From Phragmites australis (lineage: Eukaryota > Streptophyta > Magnoliopsida > Poales > Poaceae), in assembly GCF_958298935.1 (NCBI RefSeq), contig NC_084940.1, positions 22,811,146 to 22,875,145 on the forward strand: 64,000 nucleotides of DNA, given 5' to 3'. Below are positions 1-10,163 of this stretch, piece after piece (within the stretch, counting starts at the first letter, position 1; every line of letters begins with the position of its first letter). The position numbers and the translations under genes are program-made. The notes below the pieces were generated by a model, which was not told where the DNA came from, searched no databases, and saw only the letters and a list, made by a program, of their open reading frames with translations.

Positions 1-2080
1 TCCGCCTCCAGCGTCTTTGATTCTGGCATCTCCGCCTCCAGCGTCTGTGCCTCTGGCACCTTCACCTGAGCATCAGAGAGTCCCTATCATGGTTACCCCA
101 TATGAAAAGACTCTAACATCTCCGGTGAAGAGGTGGCTTCTGTCCTCCAAAGCAAAGGCATCATTCGCTCTAGAATCTCCAATGAAGGGCGATCTCGCGA
201 AAGAGACCGGCAAAATATTAAGTACCCGTCAGTTGAATTTCTTGCCTACATATGATGTTCCTGAGAAATATGAGAATGGCAAGCTATTTCTGCTATTGTT
301 TCAACTCCATGAAGGTCCATGGGAGATGAGGAGATTCCACGAATGGTACATAAGGGTATGTCATGCGGGGTTCTCCATAATAATTGCTTTTGTCTCTGCT
401 AACGTCTTTCTAAGCGGAGATTCCTATCTCATAGTGGATTTTAAGGACATGCACGCTTTGTTCCGCCGTGACAAACTAGACATCAATCTCATAAGCCTGT
501 GGTGCCTATAGGTGCATACAATCTACCCCTATATTCGTATATTTACCAATATATGCTATAGAAGCTAATGACTAGTGACTTGTTCTGTAGAATGCAATTT
601 AACGATGCGGAAAAGTTGAAGGTACTGGTTCGATTCATTAATTCGCAACGAATTTCTCAGCCCAACTTGGTCGTGAAGTTGAGGACAAATGACCCCCAGA
701 TTAAGGGAAAGAGTAACAAGGAGAAAGTAAGGGTCATAAGAGAAATGACCAAATCACATAGGCTTGACATGTCAACCTACATAGGTAGGGCTATGCTAGA
801 AATGCAAGACAACAACTACATCATGGCTCCCTACAACTTTAAGTAAGTATGATACGTCCAGAACCTAATATAAGTATTCAATTTAATTGGTTGATCAAGA
901 ACCTAACATAAAGATTCATGTAGCGATCACTTTATTTGTATAATGATGATGCCCAAGTCAAGTAGACTTGTAGTCCTTGACTCAACCGATATCTCCAAAA
1001 AATCTTACCAAGATCTCATTGATGTTATACAGAGGTAAGGAAAATTCACATACAGAAAATTCTTATAAATCATTTATGAATTGATAATTACTTATCGATA
1101 TTCGAATTGAGCCTACAAGTGATACGTAACGAAAGGTGGGATATACGATACGGACAAGGCGGATGGGATGACGGTTCGTACACACATTCCAGTAATAAGA
1201 CACTTCTAATGCTTGTATCTCGCTATTTATGACAAAGAGTCTTATTGAACTAACGAATACGTTGTGTTTTTATTTGAAGTGCCACAAGCAAAGTTTCAAC
1301 ACTGTTCTTTTTGGATATTATGTTTACCAGTTTCTTAGGATAAACAGGAGGTACAACGAACCCCGAGGATGTCAGTGGTGTTTTAACTCTTTTAGTTGTG
1401 TTTTTATTTCAGGTACGGATGATCGAATGTACCCACACCTCACTCAAAGACGAAGATATCCAAAACGTTCAACGTGACATGTGTTGGTTCATCATACACG
1501 AGGTCATTCACAAGAGTGAGAGGTTTTTTTACCTCGGATGTGAATTGGCTAGCCATCTGAGGCTTTGTGAGTGGGAGATGAAAGAATATTGTGTTGAATA
1601 TTTGGCTTGTGATGTAAATTGACTTGTGATGTAAAAATATTATGCTTATGAATATTATTATATTTGTGTTAAATATTGGACATGTGTTTATCAAATGTTA
1701 TTATCTGTGATGTTAAAAACTGTCTTGAAATTATGTTAAAATCTGGAGGGAATAAAATATATGCTCATTATTAATTTTAAATGAAATACATACCACAAGC
1801 AGATCCTTATGTCACCCGCCTGTGGAGACCTATCTATCTATAGGCGGATGCTAAAGTGCGTCGCCTGTGAAAATATATTGATTTTTCACAGGCGGTTACT
1901 TAAGACAACCGCCTGTGGAAATCTATTTTCGCAGACAGTTGACCTAAGGAACCATCAGGCGATCTATTTTGTGTATGTGAAAATTATTTATTTTCACAGG
2001 CCTTCGATCACAGGCGGTTGCGCTAAACGCCTGTGAAAACTGGTTATAAACTGCATTTGGAAATAGTTTTTGTAGCAGTG
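1..2080 (+). mobile_element. CACTA (En/Spm) transposon, right-hand part
   Basis: The element enters from the left edge and ends at 2080 with a terminal inverted repeat that reads CACTGCTACAAAAAC on the opposite strand. The stretch 1807-2050 holds several direct and inverted copies of a subterminal motif around CGCCTGTGAAAA, the usual transposase-binding architecture of CACTA elements. The three bases after the end (aca) would be one half of the 3-bp target duplication; the other half lies outside the window. The cargo is a degenerate Ulp1-like gene. Its subterminal repeats and terminus match the small element at 26245-27468, so both belong to one family. Confidence 0.85.
17..1622 (+). pseudogene. 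Degenerate Ulp1-like (C48 peptidase) gene of a CACTA element
   Basis: Separate coding blocks resemble the C48 peptidase-like proteins carried by grass CACTA transposons. They are 17-511 (proline-rich start, then a FHEWYIR and FLSGDSYLIVDF region), about 592-843 (ending APYNF at a GTAAGT donor), about 955-1034 (LVVLDST, with the likely catalytic Asp), about 1108-1190 (KGGIYDTDKADGMTVRTH, with an in-frame TGA), about 1277-1375 (CHKQ...VLFGYYVYQFLR) and 1410-1600. Canonical members have a catalytic Cys just before GYYV; here it is Phe. The His-Trp motif expected after APYNF is not recognisable. The gene is probably dead. Family membership is inferred from motif order. Exon limits are approximate. 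Confidence 0.75.
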
Positions 2081-2086
2081 ACAGGA

Positions 2087-2800
2087 ACCAACTCGTGTGA
2101 GGGGAGGGAGGGAGAGGGTAGCATAGACACATGTTTTGACCACTGAACGCACCTATGTGTGTATATACTATTCCTTTCGGGATTTAATTCTGAAAAATGC
2201 AAGAACCCGTCTGTGCATGTAAAAAAAAACCTTAACCAACTGATTTATGGTCTCTCTATATATATTTTTAAAGATGTGAGTGCTTACTACTGTGCACGTT
2301 TGGTAGACACAGTCGGTGATGGAAACGAGAGCAGGGATCAACGGATGCTAGCCGAGTTGGTTGGCAGACTTGTGAGCACGGTGTGGCCAGAAAGCTTGAA
2401 GAAGGCTGATCCTCGCCTTTGCGGAAAGCAACCGATCCATGATCAAGACAGTCTTTTAATTTTATCGCCTTTTCGCTTCTTTTGAATACAGATCCCAATA
2501 TCTGATCGAGTGATGAACTTTCCAGAATCAATTCTGTGTTGACCTCTTTCTGCATTTTGTATTGTAAACCATGCATAAAGTATATAGGAATGCATAAAGT
2601 ATACAGGAATAAGTTCATTTTACTTCCTCGAACTATCACGTTTGTCCAGATAATCCTGAATTTTTACACCGTCTATTTTACTCCCCCGAGCTATCAATTC
2701 TGTCTATTTTACCCTCCGAAGTGGTTTTTCTTGTGGTTTTGATAATATGGTGGTGATTTCGTCACGTAGCAGTCCTAATCAACGTGTCTAGTCAGCGTGC
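2087..2800. other. Intergenic, no gene recognised
   Basis: This stretch lies between the CACTA end and the hairpin. Short open frames on both strands show no recognisable domain. The part from about 2620 (two imperfect copies of a phrase like tgtctattttac) may be the outer end of the repeat whose core is the hairpin at 2801-3303. Confidence 0.4.
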
Positions 2801-3303
2801 TGACATCAGCGTTACGCAGTAATTCAATTTTTCTTTAAAAAAATAATTCATAAAAAAAGATTATTCTGAAAATTAGGTTTTAAGCTTAGAAAAATCCAAA
2901 AATATATATAATGATTTAGATAAATACTTTAACATGTTTTTAGCTCTGTTTTTTTAAATAATATTTAAAGTTTTTCTAGTGTAAAATTACTCTAAAAATG
3001 TTAGAATAAATATTTTAATTTGAAAATTAGTTTTAGAAAATATAGATTAATTATGATAAAGTTTAAATATATTTTCTTTGATAAAACATTTATTCTAATA
3101 TTTTTAGAATATTTGTTACACTAGAAAAACATTAAATAATATTTACCGAAATAAAAAAAGAGCTAAAACATATTAAAACATTTATCTAAATTATTTTATA
3201 TTTTTTGGATTTTTTTCTAAACATAAAACCTATTTTTCGAAATAATATATTACCATGAATTATTTTTCTAAAGGAAAATCGAATTACTGCATAACACTGA
3301 TGT
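2801..3303. repeat. Long inverted repeat (hairpin MITE-like)
   Basis: The left arm begins acatcagcgttacgcagtaa near 2802 and its reverse complement closes the right arm near 3303 (ttactgcataacactgatgt). By eye the two arms pair over more than 200 bases each, with mismatches and small indels, around a centre near 3050. The sequence is very AT-rich and non-coding. A transcript would fold into a long hairpin. The element class is not certain. Confidence 0.8.
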
Positions 3304-4274
3304 TACTCGTGACCCCTCTCACCATCTCAGCTATCGTCCGTTCATGCGTATAGTAGCACAATAAATCTTTTTAACATTTTTTGACCGAACGTTTAAATGG
3401 CTATTTGAATATTTAAATGACCTCAAATGAAAAAGTTGTCAACTACAAAGTTATACATCTCGTCAAGTTCTATAATATTCATATAAAGTTTGTCTCCATT
3501 TGACTCCGTATTTTATGTTTGTGTCCAATTCGTACATTGTTCAATAAAACAACTATAACTTTTGCATACGGAGTCCGATTTCGACGTTCAACGTCTACTT
3601 TCGAAGCTAACGTGGAGACGTTTTTTCAATGATTCCTACTAGTTTTACACTAGATCCAGCACTTTAGTTTGTGACCCTGTGCGTAGTTCTTTCGACAGTC
3701 TTTATTGATTTATTTGTGTAGTTATATATCTTCAAATAAAAAAGTGATCAACTACAAAGTTGTAGATCTCGTCGAGAGCTACAATTTTCATATAAAATTT
3801 TTCCCCATCCGACTTCGTGTAAAAAAATTATGAATTTTTTAATATGAGCTATCATGGACCACTGCTGCAACTTTATTATAATTATTTGGGCATTTAAATG
3901 ACCTCAAATTAAAAAGTTTCAACTACAAAGTTGTAAATCTAATCGAGAGCTATAATTTTCATATAAACTTTTTCCTCATCCAACTTCGTGTGAAATAGTT
4001 ATGAATTTTTTAAGATGAATTGTGACAGTAGCAATCATCATTGACGGTTCATGACTAGTATCAGTGCCGGTTCGTTGTTAAAACCAGCACTGATGTATCA
4101 GTGCCGGTTCGTGTCTAGAACCGACACTGATACCATCACTATCAGTGTCGATTTTTTCTCCTCTGTCGTTGTTCGCGCGTGGGAGTTTAAGAACCGACAC
4201 TGATACGTCTTTAGTGTCAATTACTATTAAACCGACACTGATAAGACGCTACATATATAATATTCTGTAGTAGT
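3304..4274. mobile_element. CACTA-type element fragment
   Basis: Near 3405, 3725 and 3895 there are three diverged copies of a segment with the words aactacaaagttgtagatct and attttcatataaa, which also recurs in the CACTA element at 26245-27468. At 4045-4250 there are many direct and inverted copies of a motif around atcagtgccggttc, typical of CACTA subterminal regions. The right edge, ttctgtagtagta at about 4262-4274, is a mutated CACTA terminus. No left terminus is visible, so this is a partial copy. Confidence 0.6.
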
Positions 4275-5016
4275 ATATGATCCCTGTTGTCTGCTTTATC
4301 GCACACGTCTTTAGTTTTTCTTCTAGTAGACTGAATGATTCATGGATGATGGAAACTTCATTATAAGCTGGTTTTAGGGGATCAATGGAGAATTAGCATG
4401 CACTGGGATGGCACGACTCATGCATGTTATATTTTTTTACTTCGATACAGTAATTGCCTCTTTTTACATGTAGAAGGATCATCGTACGAAATTCCGGAAC
4501 ATCCATAAATTAAATAACCCCACCTAAAATGTATTAGTGTGATCCAAAACAATGACCATTAGCCATACATAAATACATGTGCAGTATGTACTCGTTGGAC
4601 AAATCAAAGTTTTGTTTGGCTATTAAGTACGAGATCAGCGTTGCAAACTTCTACAAGTACGTACGGTCTGAGTTAGTAGCGGCCGAGTTAAGATTTCGTC
4701 TCATTTGTTCTTGCCGGAAGGAGCTAATGTTCAACACACGGCACCGTACCTACACTACTGTACGTACTACGTACACTAGAGTAATGTTCTGTTTTGGGCA
4801 CACGAGTTATCGCTTCAGATCAGGTTGCCGTTCCATATCTAAGGTTGCCATGTCTAACCTTGGTCGTGCCCCTTTTTGTCGGCAGGCATTGGATTCCCTG
4901 GCACAATCTTGGCTTGCCACAATTTCTTAACCCTAATTACCTGTCTCATATTAATATTTTTTCTGCCAAACTTTGCGGGCCTTTGGAGATCATTTCCTTC
5001 GCTACGGTTAGGGAGC
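4275..5016. other. Intergenic, no gene recognised
   Basis: A 117-codon open frame at 4577-4930 lacks any recognisable domain and sits between transposon sequences, so I do not call it a gene. Confidence 0.4.
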
Positions 5017-6077
5017 GAGTTTTTTTATTTTTATATTTTCTAGCATAAATAATTAAATAAGTAGACGTATGATAAAAATATTTATAAAAATAGACGTCTA
5101 CCATCTTCTCATAGGACTGTTAGATCTTTACTGTCTTTACTGTCTTCTGAGAGAGCGATAAGCTCCCCACCCGTGCATGAATGGCTCTTACCGCCTCTCT
5201 GATTGAGCGGTTAGGCCCTTACCACCTCTTAAGAAGGCGGTAAGTCCCGTATGAAGAGTCTCTTCAGAGGACAGTTAGACCTTTACCGCCTTTTTAAAAG
5301 GTGGTAAGTCCTGTATGAAGAGTCTCTTCAAAGGCCGGTAAACCCTATATAAATGTTCATTTCTCTAATTCTCTCTCATCTTCTCTATTTAAAACAGTAG
5401 CCTTCTATTATTTTAAAAATTATATAATTTTTTACGTATTTCATAATCCATATGCAACCTATTTTACTTGAATTCACACAAAAATACTATGTAAAATTTA
5501 AACTAAAATTCTCAAAAAAAAATACTACTTTTATAACTTCTAACAATTGTTAGGGTCTAAAAAAATTCCAAAAATCAAGAAAAATAATTTTAGAAATTAT
5601 TCCATCACATAAGAAAAATATTAGTGAATTTTTTAAGAATTTTAGAAATTTATTTGAGGTCCTAACAATTGTTAGAAGTTATAAAACTAACATTTTTGGA
5701 GAATTTCAATCTAAATTCTACACAAGCGTTTTTGGTGAATTCAATTAAAATAGTTTGCATATGAATTATGAAACACGTACAAAAAGTTATATAAATTTTT
5801 AAGCAACAGAAAATCACTATTTAAATAGATAAGGTGAGATGGGAATCGGAGATATAAACAGTACTCCTGTCGATTACTGTTCATACATGGCTTACCGCCC
5901 TAAAAGAGACACAAGCAAAGAACGATAAGGATCATTCACATATAAGTGAGAGCGTCTCGTCCTGACGGTAAACGTCTAACTGCTCCATGATAAGATGATG
6001 GACGTCTATTTTTTTAAAAAAATTATTCAATATCTATTTATTTAATTATTTATATTAGAAAATATAAAAAAAAACTC
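5017..6077. mobile_element. Foldback element with long terminal and nested internal inverted repeats
   Basis: The left end (gagttttttt...tatattttctag...taaataattaaataag, 5017-5065) is matched in inverted orientation at the right end (6020-6077). The words agacgtctaccatctt near 5091 and gatgatggacgtct near 5994 continue the pairing inwards. A second inverted pair lies at the centre: ataacttctaacaattgtta near 5532 against taacaattgttagaagttat near 5662. Subterminal repeats around accgcc...ggcggtaag occur at 5185-5340. There is no coding capacity. This is a roughly 1.06-kb non-autonomous foldback or Mutator-like element; the superfamily is unresolved. Confidence 0.65.
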
Positions 6078-7186
6078 TTAGGCAGCAATCAAACATCGTC
6101 ATGAATCTATGGCCCATATACTATACTTTTTGCAGCAAGTACACTTGCCTATGCGTGCCCACCAACTCACCAATCTGACGTACGCAAGTTTACTTTTGTT
6201 TCGCGCAGCAAAAATATTTTTTGTCACCCACAATACACAATGACCTAGTATTAAGGGTAATGAACTGTCGGGCAAAAAGATTAGGAGAGACAAATTATAT
6301 GCCCTTAATATCACCTAGATTATGGTCCACGATATCTGCCGGCAACAAGCATTATTGTCCTGGACATGTTATTTGCCGGCGATGTAATTGTATTAGGGGT
6401 AAAAAAAATCTGCCCTCAAATCGATCTTAGAGGTCAAGGTATCTACTGGAACCTGGACTACCAATTGGGCAGCCGAAATTGTTGGCGCGGACAGGTGAGC
6501 GCCTAATATAAGCGGGAAATGATTTTTTTTTTTTTGGCTGATCTTTGGGGTAATTCGCTGCTGCAACGGTCTGAAATCTCAGAAATTCTCGAGCATGTCA
6601 GGGAGCTTAGAGGCCAATGTTTTTCTTTTCATTTATTCCTGTCTTGCCGCTCCTGTAATATGGTCTCACATACGAAGCTTCGCGTGCGTGCGATGGTTAG
6701 AGGTGTACGTGTGGCATACTGACTGAAGCTCCTCAGCCTGTACGTGCTTGCTTACAACTGGATTGTAATCCAGATCGTATCGCCGGCAGATGCATTGCTA
6801 TCCATAGCTGTTATTTATGGCAGATGCATTGTTCTATATTTTAGGTCATGGTGTAGTGTCACCTAGTATAAACATGCACGCAAGGAGCACAAGATTTGAC
6901 TTCTCACCGGATCGTAGGATTGTGTTCAAACGAACGTGGCATTCATGCGATTAGCTGCGTATATATAATATCCGGTCAAGTGAAATAATTGTCGCTTGTA
7001 ATGCACGTACAACAAGGCGTGATCAGTATTCGTCTCTTCTTTGACTGTTGTTAGCAGCAAGGCACAAATCATGACAAGATCGATTTCATTTCATTTCACG
7101 CAACAATAGTCCTGTGCCGCAGCAGTTAGAAAAGGAAACATGAATATAAAGGTCGGATCCTGCTTAGTTTACACTCTCAACTGAAA
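6078..7186. other. Intergenic, no gene recognised
   Basis: Open frames at 6221-6430 and 6519-6722 are short and without recognisable motifs. No transposon termini were identified. Confidence 0.35.
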
Positions 7187-8520
7187 GCATCGAATGGCTC
7201 CAGAGAGAGAATTGAGCTCTAATTTAAAAAAACTGCTATTGAACTCTACTATAAGTAGTAATTTTACTCTAGATGAAAGATAATGTAGCTATACGAACAA
7301 ACTAGAGGAATACAAGTAAACAAGCAAGCTAGAACACATAGTAAATTACAGAATGAAGACTTGTAAGAATGTAAATACTCAAAGTAAATACGAGAAAGTA
7401 AAGAAATGGACAAAAAGACATTAATTTTTTTTGTGAGGTATCAAGAAGATGGAACTCTCCGCTAATCCTCGTTGAAGCATCCACACCTTAGCCACCAAAA
7501 CACAAGTGATCTCTCATGATTGTCACTTCTCTATCTCCGGATTGATGGATATCAAACCAAGCACAAAGTTTCTCTTAAGACTCCCACAAGATTTTCAAAA
7601 GCTCACTAAGCCACCTCCAATCACTAAGACCGGCTAGGTGTTGCCAACCACCAATAGTAACAAGTTAATAGCTTCACTTGACAATATCAAGCCTAAACTA
7701 TAGCTACATGCACACTTGCTACTCTATATACACTAATAATGTCCTTACTCTTTAACTAAGAACTTTACAAATCACTTTAATGCACTCTCTTGCTTCTTCA
7801 TAACACACACAATGTATAGACTCTTCTGAGTCGCAAGATCATTAAGTGAGACGAAATGAGAGGCTATTTGTAGGTTAGAGGTCCAAATCTAGCTGTTGCC
7901 CGACCACCTATATTTCCTGTGAACACCGGATGATCCGGTGTACACATTCTCACACACACCGATTCATCCGATGTGTACCTTTTTCCAACGGTTAGCCACT
8001 GCCAGCTATCACTAGCCGTTACTACTGAAATACTCCGGTGAAGTCTTCCATCCACACACCGGACTATCTGGTGTACACTTTACACTGAGCCAATAGACAA
8101 AACTCTGGAAAACACTACGGTGAGATTATCTCAGTGATCACCGGACAATCTAGTGAGTTCATCCTCTTTTTTCTAAAAACTACACTTCTCCTGAAAAACA
8201 CTCCAGTGTTTATACCACGCTAACACCGGACCATCCGGTGTGTTGTTTCTAAAAGCTTCTCCTGAGCCAAGAACAGTCTGGTATGTACAACAATCTGAGC
8301 ATTGGATAATCCGGTGAGTGTAATTTTCTCTAAACTTGTTCAACTTAAATGATCTTGAGTTCCAACTTCTTGACATCTCAATCATGGGATTCTCTAAGCT
8401 ACCTAGTATGATGGGGGAACAGGGTGCTCGATCTTCCAAAAGGCAATACGATAAGTCAATTTGGTAAAGCTTCAACGTTAATAATCCAAAGGTTCTGACC
8501 AAAACAAATTGGAAACATTC
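7187..8520 (-). mobile_element. LTR fragment, Sirevirus-like, minus orientation
   Basis: Read on the minus strand, the segment 7187-7345 aligns by eye with the end of the LTR fragment at 10017-10163. Shared words include ctagcttg, tttcatctaga, attagagc and the terminal ctttca. The rest, 7890-8310, contains repeated phrases around ccggatgatccggtg, often seen in grass LTR sequences. No coding domain is present. The outer boundary is uncertain. Confidence 0.5.
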
Positions 8521-9699
8521 GCAACCACTACACCACTACTTCGTAGTTATCAACCATGTCAAGACGCGGTTAACCTCGCCAAGAAAGCTTTTCCTGCAAG
8601 TGAATCGAGAACACAAGCAAGAATAGGTAGATGCAATCTGAATATTGCTGATTACCAATGAAGTACTCGAGTTTGGGGTTCTATAAACCGATAAACAGTG
8701 AAACTGTCTAAAACGGAATAATCTAAGCAAAAACCGAGCATAAACTATGACGGCTACTATGTATATATAGGGGAGACATGGGGAGGTTGAACTAGGGTTG
8801 TGCCGCCATGACATACACAACTTGGACTCCGACCTCGACACGATTACAAGACATGACATGACCCAAAATGATAACATAACATCTTATTTCTACAATTCTG
8901 ACTAAACTATAAGGAATATTTGGTTGAGCTCAGATCCATTGGAAAGAGCTCGTCATAAGCTTTCCAGAATGTCCAAGATAGTCTCAATTGGACTTCGTAT
9001 GGGAGAGTTATGCCTATTTTACTGACATGATGTCCTGAGACTCAAAGCAGAATTTGGAGTTCTATTAGGACTCCACTTTGACTCCGAGTAGACTTAGACT
9101 TCGAGTGATTACATCTATGTGAGCTTGTGATGCTTCTCCTATATTTCTAAGCATTAAAACATCACAAAAATTTAGTAGTAATCCATCCAATAAAAGATGA
9201 ACAACGTAGAACGAGTTCACCTGGTGGTTTAATTGTCGTGCACGTGCTCTTGTAATTGACCCTTGTAGGATTTGAGGATTATTAATAGTGTTGCTCATAT
9301 CCAAATAAGTCATATCCTCATCATAGTGCTAAAAGTTTACAAATGTGTATCCAACTATGTTTAGACTCAACTAGATCAAACTACTACTCTTAGCCCCACT
9401 TTATAGTACGGTCAAGACTAAGAAAAGAGACATATACTACTCTAAGTGTCATTCATCTCCTTGTGACACTTAGAACTAGAAGATCCTTAATCTTGATGTT
9501 CATAACCTTTGATCGTCTATATAATCAATTTTAGGGACTAAGAAAACTCAATCATCATTGTGAACTAATATTTTTAATAATCTTCAAAACAAACTTATTA
9601 ATCACAATGAAATAGTTGTCATTAATCATATAAACACTTACCACTTAAGAATAGTAAGTGTACATCTAGCTGTAGTTTAAGCTTGATCTCGATCAAGTG
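8521..9699 (-). mobile_element. Probable LTR-retroelement debris, non-coding
   Basis: On the minus strand a TATA-like word (CCTATATATA) lies near 8760. The neighbouring sequence (aactctcccatacgaagtcc near 8990) resembles untranslated grass LTR sequence. No gag or pol motif can be read. I infer degraded LTR or untranslated retroelement sequence because it lies between two LTR fragments. Confidence 0.35.
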
Positions 9700-10163
9700 A
9701 AACTATTGGCTTATTACTCTTGATGGTTGGCAACATCTAGTCGGTCTTAGGTGATTGGAGTTGTCTAGGTGAGCTCTTGGAGTTTTTGTGGGAGCCCCGG
9801 TAGTGCAATCTGGAGATGGAGAAGTGACAATCATGAGGGAGCACTTGAGTCTTGGTGACTCAAGGAGGAGCAATATCCTCGTTGGATACTCCAACGAGGA
9901 CTAGGGAGAGTGCCAACTCTTCGATACCTTAGGAAAAAATCGGTGTCCTTTCCCTCATTTATTTTGAGGATTTACATTTTTGTAAGCTTTAATTCCACAT
10001 TTTACTTAGAGTCTTTGCTTGTTTGTTTTGTTGTCTTGCTCTAGCTTGTTCGCGTAGTTGCATTATATTTCATCTAGAATAAGATTGCTACTTGTTTTAG
10101 TTTTCGGTAGAAGTATTTTTAATTAGAGCCCAATTAACCCCCTCTTGGGCCTTTTGATCCTTT
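9700..10163 (+). mobile_element. LTR 3' end fragment, Sirevirus (Ty1/copia)-like, plus orientation
   Basis: The phrase aaaaaatcggtgtcctttcc near 9930 and the closing ttaaccccctcttgggcc followed by gatcctttca are typical of the R-U5 end of grass Sirevirus LTRs, where a primer binding site should follow. Instead the sequence changes abruptly at 10164 into CACTA subterminal repeats, so the LTR was cut or invaded there. The same LTR end occurs inverted at 7187-7345. Confidence 0.5.

Noticed and set aside
4577..4930. 117-codon frame
   Set aside because: No domain, and it lies between transposon fragments with no supporting splice or promoter signals.
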